Below, one piece after another: positions 39,131 to 50,977 of a stretch of DNA of 64,000 nucleotides. Where the stretch lies: contig CAJNOP010000636.1 of assembly GCA_905250075.1 (NCBI GenBank), forward strand, positions 58,854-122,853, in the 5' to 3' direction. The stretch comes from Rotaria sp. Silwood1 (lineage: Eukaryota; Rotifera; Eurotatoria; Philodinida; Philodinidae). Numbering within the stretch: position 1 is the stretch's first letter; every line of letters begins with the position of its first letter. The notes beneath the pieces were generated by a model. The model searched no databases, had not been told where the DNA came from, and was given only the letters and a program-made list of their open reading frames with translations. Made by a program: the position numbers and the translations under genes.

Positions 39131-39230
39131 NNNNNNNNNNNNNNNNNNNNNNNNNNNNNNNNNNNNNNNNNNNNNNNNNNNNNNNNNNNNNNNNNNNNNN
39201 NNNNNNNNNNNNNNNNNNNNNNNNNNNNNN
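39131..39230. other. Assembly gap of 100 N
   Basis: Exactly 100 ambiguous bases, the conventional placeholder for a scaffold gap of unknown length. It truncates the gene to its right. Confidence 1.
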
Positions 39231-39242
39231 TTTTTTTTGTAG

Positions 39243-39883
39243 ACGTATAATCGAATTAGGTGCTGGTTCTGGTTTACTTGGTTTAACTTTATTAAAATAT
39301 TCTGATAAAATTTTATCATATACATTTACTGATTATTCTTCAATGATTTTAAATTTATTACGACAAAATATTTTACTTAATTTTTCAGATGATATATTCA
39401 ATGTAATCAAAATAAGAATAATATAAATAATTTATTTTATTTTATTTTATTTAGAAACAAATAAAAATTGAAGAATTAAATTGGAATCAATATTCAATAG
39501 ATGAGAATAATCAAAATTGTTATAATTTTATTTTAGCTACAGGTAAATAAATAAATATATTACATTATCAATATTTTTCTTTACAATTAGATGTTGTTTA
39601 TGATCCATCAGTTATTGAAAATTTAGTAAAAGTAATTAAAATTCTTTTACAAATAAATAAACAATGTTCAGCTTATATTGCAAATGCTATTCGTAATGAA
39701 TCAACATATAATCAATTTCGACAAGCATTAAGTATAATATTTCGATTTTTACAAAAAAAAACCACAACAAATATTATTATTATTTTTGTTTTTTATCTAG
39801 ATCTATCATCTTTGAATATTTGTTCTATTGATACAGATATTATTCAATCTATTGAAATTCTTCAACTTACTATTTCATCTTAA
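39243..39883 (+). CDS. EEF2KMT/FAM86-like lysine methyltransferase, 3' part
   Basis: Four exons remain (39243-39402, 39455-39542, 39591-39731, 39801-39883), about 157 residues. They contain the S-adenosylmethionine-binding motif I IELGAGSGLLGL, then LATDVVYDPSVIENLV, the family DxxY region, and AYIANAIRNESTYNQF, which resembles the matching stretch of FAM86 proteins (eEF2 lysine methyltransferases). Membership of the seven-beta-strand methyltransferase-16 family is secure; the eEF2 substrate is inferred. The first visible exon starts with a TAG acceptor 12 bp right of the N gap, so the N-terminal half is lost in the gap or lies to its left. The last exons are short and the C-terminus is brief. 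Confidence 0.75.
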
Positions 39884-40500
39884 AATATTTTTGTTGTTAA
39901 TAAACTAAAAATCAAGAATTTTAAGTATTCATATACCCTATATCTTTTAATTTGATTAATAATAACATTAAATATCAATACAATATGAAGATTAATGGAT
40001 GTATCATCATAATCTTTTCGGAATTATAAATAAAATAATTTATTGTTAAAATTTTGCAATTGAGAGTGAAAACGAATCGATCCAGTAAAATTCAATTCGA
40101 TTCGGTCTCTGTGTAATATATCTTTATCGGCGACTATTCTTCATTACACTGACACATTTTCACTAAAGCTGCACATCTCTATTCGTTCTATTTATACTTT
40201 AAGTAGAATTCGGGGTTTCAAAAACGTGGAACGAAACTAAAACTATCAAATCATCACATACATACAAAAATCTTTAAATCTATATCGATAATCAAATACA
40301 AATACATAAATATTCAGCTATACTGGCTTGACTATTCTTTTTTTTTTTATAACAAATAATTTGTTAACATTAAAACAAAATAAAAATGACTATAATTTAG
40401 ATTTTTTTTGTCTCCCAGAAAAATACATATACATAAAAAAAACAATCAGCGGGTATAAAAATATCTGTGTTATATATATACAGAAATAAAATAAAAAGAT
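39884..40500. other. Convergent intergenic spacer
   Basis: Between the methyltransferase-like gene (+) and PLA2G15 (-). Slightly more GC-rich around 40060-40160. No feature recognised. Confidence 0.45.
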
Positions 40501-42592
40501 CTATTTTTTATCAAATTGACCTGTAAGTACTTGTACAACATAATTAATTGTCATTGGATGTCTTAAAATAGCTAGATGTTCAACACCAGGTAATTCTAAT
40601 GTATGAATATCTTGTTTTTGTTTATTTTTCCAATTTTTAAATCCAAGTAAACTTCTTAAATTTACTGTTCCATCACCATCATCAGGTAAAATAGCTGGTT
40701 GTAAATCTGGAAATGAATGATTATTATATAAAAGTACACCGGGTGTAGGCATTTGTGAACTATATATTTCATGTAATTCAATATTAGGTGGTTTTAATTC
40801 TTCTAATAAATTTTTATTATTAAGCCAATATTCATATCCAATTGGATATTCTATATCATCAAAAAATTCTTTATATTGATAAACTGTATAATTACGTGTT
40901 GGTGCAACAATAACTATTTCATCTTTTGTCCAAAAATTAACACTTGGCATAACAAATGCAGTTGATGGTGCCGAACGTTGATAAGGACGAACACGAATTG
41001 GTGAAACGACATAAACCTGAAATGAATAATTAATGAGCAAAAAGAAAACAAAATTCAAGACAAATCCTTCAAGATGAACCGGCGCATCTTTGATAAAACT
41101 TTTAGTGTAATATCGGACTTCAAAAAAACTTTCTCTTAACAATCAGTCGTCTGAAGATTCGATCAAGTTTTGAAACCAAAATTTTTATCGTACGATTATC
41201 TAGAGAGATTTTAATGAAGGATTTGTACTGTTTTAAATAGCTTTTGAATTCATCTGATTCAAGTAGAGAGCTGCGGGTCCATGTTTTTTTGGACTCGGAC
41301 CCCAGAAAAACTAAATTTTCAGACCCGATCCTTTTTTCACCAATATTTGGCACCCTATGAGTACATGAACAGAAAAGGAAACACAATTTTAGCTCTTTAT
41401 TGGCAACTTTAAAGGTAAAATGAGTGTAAAATTATTTCTGACTGTTTCTTTTTCAATTTTGTTGACTTCAATTGTTATTGTTATATATTTCCATTCATAA
41501 CTTAATGCAGACCGGGTCTGACGTTTCTCTTAGGTTTAGACCCGGACCCAGACCCAGTCGGGCCCGGGTCCGGAAGGATCCGCAGCTCTCTAGATTCAAG
41601 CCTTTGTATGGGTAAAGCTTAAAATTTTGATTCTACTTAAAAGGAAAGTTCTGTAGAAAAATTACACTAAAATGTCTATATCTCATACTCTACTTGTGGA
41701 CAAAATTTTTATTGTAAGTAGTAGTAATACTAACTAATGAAAAAAAAAATAATTTTTTATTTAATATCTTACATCAATATTATCACCACTAGCCATCAAA
41801 CGAAGAGCTTTTATAGCACCACCCCATGGTGCTGCAATATTGATCATTGAATGAATATATTTTTCTTTAAAACTATTTGTTTGTTGATGAAGCCAATATA
41901 ATGCAAATGGACCTAAATTAATTTTTTTTTTATTTATAACGCTAATTATTTTTAAAAAGAATAATTAACCTCCCATACTATGTGTTATAAATATAATTTT
42001 AGTTTGATTATTTTTTTCATAAGTATCTATTACAAGTTGTGTTAAATTATTTAAATAATCATCTTGTTCATCAAGACCACGTCGAAAATCATATCTAATT
42101 ATCAAAATAAATTTATTTGATTAATTTAATTAAAATAAATTCTTACGGTGCTCCACGTAGATTAATACCACGTGTATAACCAAGTGTAACAAGACTTCTT
42201 ATCATAGGTGCAAAATAAGATGAATAAGAATAACTTGAAGAATCAAAATATTCAATAGTTGATGTTTCACCAAAACCTGGTATTTGTATGTCTATACCTT
42301 CTAAATTTGATGTTTTTTTTGTTGTTGAATTATATGTTAAACGCATATTATCAATAAAACAATCGATAACTTCAGGTAATAGTAGACGAACATTGAACCA
42401 TAATTCAAACCAATCTGAATGACGAGCACAAAAAAAATGTGGTGTAGGAGTTGTACGATTTAATCGTGCCCAAATTTGTGATCCACCATTGCCAGGAATA
42501 AATATAGCTGGATAATGAATATTATTACTATTGATATTAGCATAAATACAAATGAAAGACAAAAGAAAAAGATACCAATGACATATATACAT
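40501..42592 (-). CDS. PLA2G15: Lysosomal phospholipase A2 / LCAT-family acyltransferase
   Basis: Four exons (42592-42147, 42094-41970, 41912-41773, 41016-40501) give 408 residues, the length of human PLA2G15. Signal peptide YLFLLSFICIYA; then IFIPGNGGSQIWARL, the lid-region cysteine pair, YDFRRGLDEQDD, the nucleophile elbow THSMGG (Ser188), Asp352 in DDGDGTVN and His384 in GVEHLAIL. The Asp-His spacing of 32 matches the human enzyme. The family deacylates phospholipids and transfers acyl groups to ceramide in the lysosome or, for LCAT, to cholesterol in plasma; the lysosomal type is the better fit by length and lid sequence. The start is the first ATG upstream of the signal peptide. The donor of intron 2 is the unusual GTTAAT. 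Intron 3 (756 bp) carries a hAT-type MITE. Confidence 0.92.
41264..41592. mobile_element. hAT-type MITE in PLA2G15 intron 3
   Basis: 329 bp with terminal inverted repeats TAGAGAGCTGCGG / CCGCAGCTCTCTA, extending to about 17 bp with one mismatch. It is flanked by a perfect 8-bp duplication GATTCAAG at 41256-41263 and 41593-41600. Subterminal GGGTCC/GGACCC motifs cluster near the ends. No coding capacity. Confidence 0.9.
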
Positions 42593-43140
42593 GAAAAATC
42601 TAGAAAAACACAAAGTTTTATTTATTATTAAAATAGTATCTTTTTTTTTCTAAGTTTTTATTATGTAATATAATGCACTTTTTTTGTTTGCATGAAATAT
42701 TCGATCAACCAATCAGCATGGTTTTTAGAAGAACAACTGAAAATAGGATTTCAAAGGCCAGATGATTTTTAACGAATGAAGTTTTAGTTATGATCCACTA
42801 TTGTAGTAAGATTATTGCTAGGCGAATTGGCATCCTATATTGCTTTTCTTTTAATTTGTAGATTATTTTAAATACATCTATATAATTAATTTAATGATTG
42901 AGAATACCCGAGTGATCAGCGGCATCTAACGAAGAAATCTCGTATCTAGTTTTACCACAGTCATTCTCTTTCTTTCGTACAAATGCAAGTATTGTAAGTC
43001 AGCTCAAATCTTTCATATCTATTACTGATAAAAAAATTTGAATATGCGATGTGCTTCCATTAATAATGAGTATGGCAAACAAATTTATCTCTGATAAAAA
43101 AAATCGATTAACTTCTAAAAATTTTTTCACAGTAGTCCAT
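42593..43140. other. Intergenic, nothing recognised
   Basis: 5' flank of PLA2G15. It marks the change from AT-rich, homopolymer-laden DNA to the more mixed composition of the duplicated-gene island. Confidence 0.4.
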
Positions 43141-43690
43141 CCTAACTAGGAAACGATTCTGACTGATACCCGCCGTTTGAGTCCAGATTGAGTTCACAAG
43201 AAGGTCTCGGTAAGATTAAAAAATCCTCAAAGAGCTCGTTGGCATGCGATTCTGTAGTATAACTATGACGATTTTTCTGAACGTTTTGGTCCAACTTTAA
43301 GAGTTTACCAAAAAAAATTGAATAATAGAATTTCGACCTGAAGTTTTGCCCATAGATAGGCCTGATGAGTCTGGGAATATTTTGTAAGTTTCATCTGAAA
43401 AGAATGTTCTTTTCTCCAAATATTGAGTTTCCTAAAAACGAGTTTACTTGAGAATTCAATATCTTGACCAAGGAACATCAGTTTCGTCTGAAACTTTCGA
43501 AATACTCCTAGACTTATCAGACGTATCTATAGGCTGAATTTTAGATTGATATTTGATTATTTGGTTTTTCAGAAAAAAATTACAACTACACTGGCAATGC
43601 AGCTAAATGACCGTAACTCAGACCTACCAGTTCCTGGGCACTAACTCTGTTAGACTTTTTTAGTCTTACCAAGACTTCTTTGTCCACAAT
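43141..43690. repeat. Degenerate fold-back element
   Basis: Weak inverted symmetry: TCTCGGTAAGATTAAAAAA at about 43204-43222 faces TTTTTTAGTCTTACCAAGA near 43660, and CCATAGATAGGCCTGATGAG faces ATCAGACGTATCTATAGG. A diverged direct-orientation relative lies at about 48370-48600. Confidence 0.5.
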
Positions 43691-43987
43691 TTATGAGCTC
43701 AAACAGAGGTTATCAGTTCGGATACTTCCTGCGTAAGTGATTTTGAGTAAAACTGTAACATATTCAATCAAGATGTCAAAACTGAATACGAAATAGCACC
43801 ATTTCTCCATTTTTTTGCGTTCCTTTAGACGAAAGTCTAACATGCAATTATTCAAACCATAATGTGAAACAATTTTTGTGTTCTTCTTCAAAAAAACACT
43901 TGAGTATCGAACGGTGAAAAAATACTTCATTTTTCTTATTATTTTTGTCAGCAACAACGAAGCAAACAATCTTTTTCACTTTACTCC

Positions 43988-45307
43988 ATGTCTCAATCAT
44001 GTGCTGTTTACGAATGCAAACGTGCATCGCGTGCATTGTGTCATTGTTGTCAACAGAATCTCTGTATACCTCATTTAACTGAACATAATGATTTATTGAA
44101 TTCTCAACTAAATCCACTCATCGATGAAGTTAATTCACTTGGAGATCGATTAAAGACACTTGATATTCAAGAAAAAACGAGAGAATGCCGTCAAAAACTT
44201 GAACAATGGAGAATAGATTGTCATCAACAGATTGATTCATTTTTTGAAGAGAAACGCAAACAACTCAATCAACTTGTTGAGAAAAAAGTTGAGAAACAAC
44301 GACAAGAAATTACACGAATACAATCGAAACTATCGGAACTCATTCGTGAACAAGAAGCAACTCGACAAGATATTGATATACTAACATCAACTATTAGTCA
44401 TCTTCAAAACAAAATGAGTAATATCGAACAAAGTTCTATTCATATAAACATTCGTCCATTAGTTATCGACACTAATTGTATTCGTATAAATGATACCAAT
44501 TATCATGGTTTTGATTTGTCTACACTTTCACCTGTTTATAAAACAATCAATTGTGCTGATGGAACTTTCAGAGCATTGGCAAGCAACGATCAATATTTGT
44601 TATTTCATGATGCACCAAATCTATGTTTACTCGATCAAAACTTGACAGTAGTTAGAAAAAATTTATGGGATCACGGAAATATTTTTGATATGTGTTGGTC
44701 ATCAACATTAAAACAATTTATTGTAATTGAACAAAATGATATTTATCTTGTCAATGAAAACACGATGTCAATTGAACGTATAGAAACAATAAAAAAAGAA
44801 AAATGGATGTCATGTACTTGTTCTGATACATCACTATTTTTATCAACTAGAGTTTATGGTTCATCGATATTGGAATTCAGTCTATTACCTGCAATAAACT
44901 TAATTAGGGAATTGAAATATCCTGATTCATGTATGGAAACTGAGCTTATCACTTGTATAGAGTACAATAATGAAACACTTGCATTATTAATTAGGAATCA
45001 TGTGAATAAAACTATGAGAATAGAGTTAAAATCTTCAATAACATTTGACCGTATTTGGTCACTTCAACTGGATATAGTGTGGAACAAAGAGAAAACTATT
45101 CGATGTTGTTCATTGATTGATGATGAGTGGCTTATAGCTGATCATGAAAATAATCGTTTAATACATGTTTCAAAAGGTGGAACCGTAAAGACAATGTTAA
45201 CATATACTGATACTCCTTGGTTTGTTAACCTGTTTGGCTCAGATATGTTGATCGTATCACTTGTGACTTTCAGACTGAACTTTCATAAACTAAATAACGA
45301 TTTTTGA
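43988..45307 (+). CDS. B-box-like / coiled-coil / propeller protein, copy 1
   Basis: Intronless, 439 residues from an ATG. The N-terminus is a small B-box-like zinc motif (CKRASRALCHCCQQNLC, then HLTEH). Residues about 50-145 form a charged coiled coil (QLVEKKVEKQRQEITRIQSK). The rest, about 180-435, has repeated beta-strand-like blocks (LASNDQYLLFHDAPNLCLLD, DDEWLIADHENNRLIH) that look like an NHL/WD-type propeller. The plan recalls TRIM-NHL proteins without a RING finger. I recall this family as strongly expanded in bdelloid rotifers; function unknown. It is the left member of a 2.4-kb tandem duplication that includes about 160 bp of upstream and 100 bp of downstream DNA. Confidence 0.8.
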   Translation: MSQSCAVYECKRASRALCHCCQQNLCIPHLTEHNDLLNSQLNPLIDEVNSLGDRLKTLDIQEKTRECRQKLEQWRIDCHQQIDSFFEEKRKQLNQLVEKKVEKQRQEITRIQSKLSELIREQEATRQDIDILTSTISHLQNKMSNIEQSSIHINIRPLVIDTNCIRINDTNYHGFDLSTLSPVYKTINCADGTFRALASNDQYLLFHDAPNLCLLDQNLTVVRKNLWDHGNIFDMCWSSTLKQFIVIEQNDIYLVNENTMSIERIETIKKEKWMSCTCSDTSLFLSTRVYGSSILEFSLLPAINLIRELKYPDSCMETELITCIEYNNETLALLIRNHVNKTMRIELKSSITFDRIWSLQLDIVWNKEKTIRCCSLIDDEWLIADHENNRLIHVSKGGTVKTMLTYTDTPWFVNLFGSDMLIVSLVTFRLNFHKLNNDF

Positions 45308-46367
45308 GAAGTATTATTTTTTATTAAGTTTTCTTTATTTCATAATCATGAATTCAATAATTGTTTTAAATAATAGAACTTTTGTTTCTGTGCTACAAAA
45401 ACAAATCGAGACTAAATAATGATTCGTTTTAAACGAGTGATGTTCATAATTATACAGCTTCAATAATGTATCTAACAGGAATGTTGACATACTGATCCAT
45501 TTTGATTCAATCTGGCCGTGTCACGGTCAGTGCACAGTTTCCACATCTAACGGATCACGGGTTAGGTATCGTTATAATTTACAAGTTTCCTGGGTTGAGT
45601 TATGCTTTCACGCGTAACCCGCGAGTTCAACTCTTTTACAAAACCTATTTTTCATTCTCTTCATCGTTTTCATGAGAGGTTAGTGACTCTTCAATCTGTA
45701 AACTAGTCTGTGAGTCGAAGAAAATAACCATTCAGCTCATAAGACTGCTTGAATTCGGTCTCCAACGGGCCACGTTTCGAAATTCGACGCTTCTGAAGGA
45801 TGAAGGATCTTAATGAACAGAATTTTAACACTGTTTTGGTAAGTGAATAAATTCCTAATATGAGTCACTATTGATAAAAAATAAAATAGATAAATTATTC
45901 ATTGTTGATATCACGTATAAGACTAATGATATATTCGTAGTTGTTTCAACAACTGTCATGTGTTGGGCATGATTTTGAAGAGAACCAATAATATGCTCAG
46001 TACCGTATTCTGACTATGATATACAAATTATCAGTAAATAAAACAAACTATTAGTATAAAATTTAGTGGTCAATAACTATTATGTTCTTTCAATAAATTA
46101 ATCATTTATCGGTATGATTGTGTGACTACAGACGTGGGTGGTGTTATCAGGAAAGTCGACGTCGGCCTCAACATCCATAGCATATCAACACAACACACAT
46201 CCCACGCCTACATCCTATTTCGCTTTAGTTTGGATGAAAGTCTAGTATGTTCTTCTTCAAACAAAAGAGACGTTTAAGTATAGAACGATGAAAATATACT
46301 TCATTATTCTTATCTAAGCAACCAACAACGACACGAACAATCTTTTTTTCTTTTTTTACTTCATTCA
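45308..46367. other. Spacer between the tandem copies
   Basis: The duplicated 3' flank reaches about 45420 and the duplicated 5' flank begins about 46229. Between them is unique DNA including 45480-45800, which is richer in GC than its surroundings, and a hairpin cassette at 46133-46216. Confidence 0.5.
46133..46216. repeat. G-rich/C-rich hairpin cassette, long spacer
   Basis: CGTGGGTGGTGTTATCAGG at the left, then a spacer containing GTCGACGTCGGC, then ACACACATCCCACGCCTACA at the right. It lies just upstream of the duplicated promoter segment of copy 2. Confidence 0.5.
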
Positions 46368-47687
46368 ATGTCTCAACAATGTGCTATCGTCGGATGCAAA
46401 CGTACATCGCGCGCATTATGTCATTGTTGTCAACAGAATCTCTGTATACCTCATTTAACTGAACATAATGATTTATTGAATTCTCAATTAAATCCTCTCA
46501 TCGATGAAGTTAATTCACTTGGAGATCGATTAAAGACACTTGATATTCAAGAAAAAACGAGACACTATCGTCAAAAACTTGAACAATGGAGAATAGATTG
46601 TCATCAACAGATTGATTCATTTTTTGAAAAGAAATGTCAACAACTCAATCAGTTTGTTGAGGAAAAAGTTGAGAAACAAAGAGAAGAAATTACACGAATA
46701 CAATCAAAACTATCGGAACTCATTCGTGAACAAGAAGCAACTCGACAAGATATTGATATACTAACATCAACTATTAGTCAACTTCAAAAAGAAATGAGTA
46801 ACATCGAACAAAGTTCTATTCATATAAACATTCGTCCATTAGTTATCGACACCAATTGTATTCGTATAAATGATACAAATTATCATGGTTTTGATTTGTC
46901 GATACTCTCACCGGTTTATAAAACAATCAATCGTTCTAATAGAAGTTCTAGAGAATTGGCAAGCAACGATCAATACTTGTTATTTCATGATGCACCTAAT
47001 CTATGTTTACTTGATCAAAACTTGACAGTAGTTAAGAAGAGTTCATGGGATCATGGGCAGATTTATGATATGTGTTGGTCATCAACATTAAAACAATTTA
47101 TTGTAATTGAACTAAATGATATTTATCTTGTCAATGAAAATACAATGTCGATTGAACGTATAGAAACAATAAAAAAAGAAAGATGGATGTCATGTACTTG
47201 TTCTGATACATCTCTATATTTATCAACTAGAGTTCATGGTTCATCGATTTTAGAATTCAGTCTATTACCTGCAATAAATTTAATTAGGGAATTGAAATAT
47301 CCTGATTCATGTATGGAAACTGAAGATATTACTTGTATAGAGTACAATAATGAAACACTTGCATTATTAATCAGAAATCATGTGAATAAAACTATGAGAA
47401 TAGAATTGAAATCTTCAATAACATTTGAGCGTATTTGGTCACTTCAACTGGATATAATGTGTAACAAAGAGAAAACAATTCGATGCTGTTCATTGATTGA
47501 TGATGAGTGGCTTATAGCTGATCATGAAAATAATCGTTTAATACATGTTTCAAAAGGTGGAACTGTAAAGACAATGTTAACATATAACGATATTCCTTTG
47601 TTTGTTAACTTGTTTGGTTTAAATATTTTGGCTGTATCAGTAAAAAATTTTAAACTAAACTTTCACAAACTAAGAAACGACTTTTGA
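46368..47687 (+). CDS. B-box-like / coiled-coil / propeller protein, copy 2
   Basis: Intronless, 439 residues, the same length as copy 1 without a single indel. I count about 49 differences (89% identity). They cluster at the first ten residues, at residues near 185-200 (NRSNRSSREL versus NCADGTFRAL) and in the last 35 residues (12 changes), while stretches such as residues 14-50 are identical. All zinc-motif cysteines and histidines (CHCCQQNLC, HLTEH) are kept. An AATAAA is at 47747-47752, about 60 bp after the stop. Both copies look functional. Role unknown, as for copy 1. Confidence 0.8.
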   Translation: MSQQCAIVGCKRTSRALCHCCQQNLCIPHLTEHNDLLNSQLNPLIDEVNSLGDRLKTLDIQEKTRHYRQKLEQWRIDCHQQIDSFFEKKCQQLNQFVEEKVEKQREEITRIQSKLSELIREQEATRQDIDILTSTISQLQKEMSNIEQSSIHINIRPLVIDTNCIRINDTNYHGFDLSILSPVYKTINRSNRSSRELASNDQYLLFHDAPNLCLLDQNLTVVKKSSWDHGQIYDMCWSSTLKQFIVIELNDIYLVNENTMSIERIETIKKERWMSCTCSDTSLYLSTRVHGSSILEFSLLPAINLIRELKYPDSCMETEDITCIEYNNETLALLIRNHVNKTMRIELKSSITFERIWSLQLDIMCNKEKTIRCCSLIDDEWLIADHENNRLIHVSKGGTVKTMLTYNDIPLFVNLFGLNILAVSVKNFKLNFHKLRNDF

Positions 47688-50600
47688 GAAGTATTATTTT
47701 TTTTTTTATTAAGTTTTCATTAAAGATGGCATGAATTATTGTATTAAATAAAGCTTTTATTTTGTTTTTCTACAAAAATAAATCGCGAGTAAATAATGAT
47801 TGATTTAAAACGAGTGATGTTCAGAAATTTACTGCTGCAATAAGATATGCAAGAATCTTTTTTCCAAATTATCAGATAGAAATATGTGACATCTTTAAAC
47901 TCATTAAGTCAAGAGTGAAAGATGCTCCCACAAGATTTAAAATTATCGTATCGATGGATCTGGTAATTTCAAGCTTTCGATTCCGAATAATTTTTAGAAT
48001 CGTCGAACTCTATTTATGAGTTCGACTGCAATACTCTAACTTTAATGAATTTCCAATAAAATAATAATCATTAGGTTGATTCTGATGTTTTTTTGTCCAG
48101 TAAAATAGAAACAAATCTTAAGAAATATATCATGACGATGAAAAATTGTTTATTTCAGTTGTAACAGACTGTTTTCATATCACTCTACGACGGCATAATC
48201 AATCCTATAAAAAGAATCGTTTTTTCGGATGTTACATATTGCCACATTCTTTTGACATATATTTTACCATCATTCATTATGTTGTAAAATTAACGTTTAT
48301 TATAATGTTGTTTATACATATTTCTCGGACGTGCCTATTCATCAATATATCTTACAGTTCCGAATAATCATACTTATCCGGAAATCAACCGAACTGATAC
48401 TTGCCGTTCGAGTTTATCTTGAGCCTAGAATGACGCCTTCGAGAAACCAAAACAAATATACAAGGATTGATTCCTGTGGGCTCTTGTAGTTTTGACATCA
48501 AATATTGCCCGTAGATATATCTAATGATCTGTAAAATAACCTGAACATTTCAATCGAAAAGAATATTATTTTACTGAGATATTTTCGACATCAAACTATC
48601 GAAAAAGACATTTTAAATAAGCAACTGAACAATTACAAAAGTTTAGACAGAGCTATCCAAAAGTCTACTATTTGATGAATAACTCTTTAGGAACAGTAAT
48701 TCATTGGCGATAATTGTTATTTCAGTTTAGAAATAAACATAATTTACAGACACAAAAGATATTGATTCAATATTATTAGAATTTTAATTAAACCAGATGT
48801 GTTATTTACTGTTGTTCACAATAGAATTTAATTATATATGATATGATAAATTACTAACATTCTAAAGTACAGATTTAATACTAATCAAGATTATTTTGTA
48901 GAATAAAATAAATAAACATATCTAAAAAAAACTTATCGTCCTTTTTAGGACATTATTTTTTTTATAAAAATGATATGATCAGATCTAGAAGATTATCGTT
49001 TTATTTTTTTTTTCAATGAAATATCTTTGATTGAAACAGACAATTGTATATAGCTCTAGTCTTATCTTATGTTTATCAAGGATTACAATAATTAATTAAG
49101 TCTATGACAAAATTATGTACGCATACTTGGTTGAATTAGGAGAAAAATTCCATACTTCATTATTTCTTTTAACCTTAAGTTATATCATATTTGATAAGAA
49201 AACAACAATTACATACAATGTCATTCATCAAAATGACATCTTTATAATAAAAATCTGAATATTTGTTAGATTAGACGAAACAAAAAAAAACATTCTTTTT
49301 GCTTTTTCTCTAAACAAAAAAAAAAAGAATATTTTACTACCTAGTGATACATGACAGCATATACCATTTCTCTTCTTTTATTGACAAATGACAAAAACCA
49401 TCAACTTTCAACCTTTATCAAATGTCTTCGCTATGGGCTATTATGAAGTGTAAACATCAATCACATGCTTCGTATAACTATTACAGATGCAGTAATATAT
49501 CAAGGTATTGGTTTATTAACACTAATTTTACATCATATAACGAAGAAAAAAAAAAAGAAGCATCATTAATATTCATTTACTGATGACAGACAACAGTTTT
49601 TAATTCTTATTAAAAATAAAATTGATCTAATCAATCTATCGTCTATTTAAAACATGATGAATTATGCTCCTGCAAATCAATTTTAATAAATCGTCACTGT
49701 GAAGAAAAATTTTTTTTTGTTTTTTTGTAAGAATGATTCAAAGGACAAGGTTGATTACATTGTATTCATTTGATAAAACCATCATGATGTATTGATTATA
49801 TCGTTTATTAATAATAAAATATTTTAAGTTTTGATTATAAATAATTCAAATAAAACTAAATATCAAATTGAGATCTTGAGATATACGTAATATTTCAATA
49901 TTGTTGATTGAATGATAATGAATGCCTTATATTCGATCTTGACGAAAGATATTTATGACATCATAGAATGGATAGAAAAATCATTTTATATGGTGGGAAC
50001 GTCCCGACTAGAATTATATGCATCCTATCAGATTTGTCTTCTACGGATTACAGACAATATTCAATTATCAGCGTAATTATTTTATGAATATATAGTGGTT
50101 ATGGGTGTATAGATGACTTATTAATTAATTCGTATCTTCAAATGTGGAGAATGTATCTAAATAAGAAACAAACTATTGAATACTCATGCTTCTTTTTCAT
50201 GGTTGACATTGCTCATATTTCTTTCAATAAAATAAATGTCAGATGATTATTTAGTTAAAAACAATTTTTCATTAAAATCTCTTTCAAAAATTAGTTAGAA
50301 ACGAGTTTTTATCGGTTTAAAAAAAAAAAAGTTCTAGCTGTACGTTAAATATGATAGTCTAATCTTATTGGTTATTGACTAAGAATTTCATCTGTCGACC
50401 TCCATAAACAGATGTTAGCTAAAACTGATATATCTAAAGATAATCGATTTTTCATATGTTTTTGTAGACGTGATCAGACAAATCCTCATAAGTCAGATAG
50501 TTTTCTTAATATATATGTAAATAAAAACCTTGGTATAAAATAGATAAGAGATTACAATTTCTTTATAAAACTTTATTTAAATCGGATGCAATTATTCTTG

Positions 50601-50977
50601 AATGAAAAATTTGATAACAAATTTTTTATCTTCAAACTCAAACAATAAAATGAAATTGATAAGTTTTAATCGACATTTTCTTGTTTTTTTCATGATTTCA
50701 ATAACTTTCACAGATACTATTAAATAAATGTGTGTCATTTTCACAATAGTTTATTTTGTTATTCAAACATACAAAAAAACTTATCGAATGAGAAAATTTT
50801 CGCATCATATGGTTTCATCATTAAGTCAAATACTTATATAATATAATGCGTATATTAAAGACACATAAAAAGAAAATTCAATTTTCAAATAATGTTTTTC
50901 CTAGAAATCTAGAGAAAGAACAGCATCACACCACCATATAGACAAGAGACAAAAGAAAAAAAAGTCTTATATTCAAT
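47688..50977. other. 3.3-kb intergenic stretch
   Basis: It contains a half-length diverged copy (48370-48600) of the repeat at 43141. Beyond 48.7 kb the DNA returns to AT-rich composition with A/T runs. No gene recognised; a 73-codon frame at 48146 has no motif. Confidence 0.5.
48370..48600. repeat. Diverged copy of the 43.1-kb repeat family
   Basis: Shares ACTGATACTTGCCGTTCGAG with ACTGATACCCGCCGTTTGAG at 43162, and the block TTGCCCGTAGATATATCTAA with TTGCCCATAGATAGGCCTGA at 43348, in the same order and orientation. Identity is perhaps 65-70%. Confidence 0.5.
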
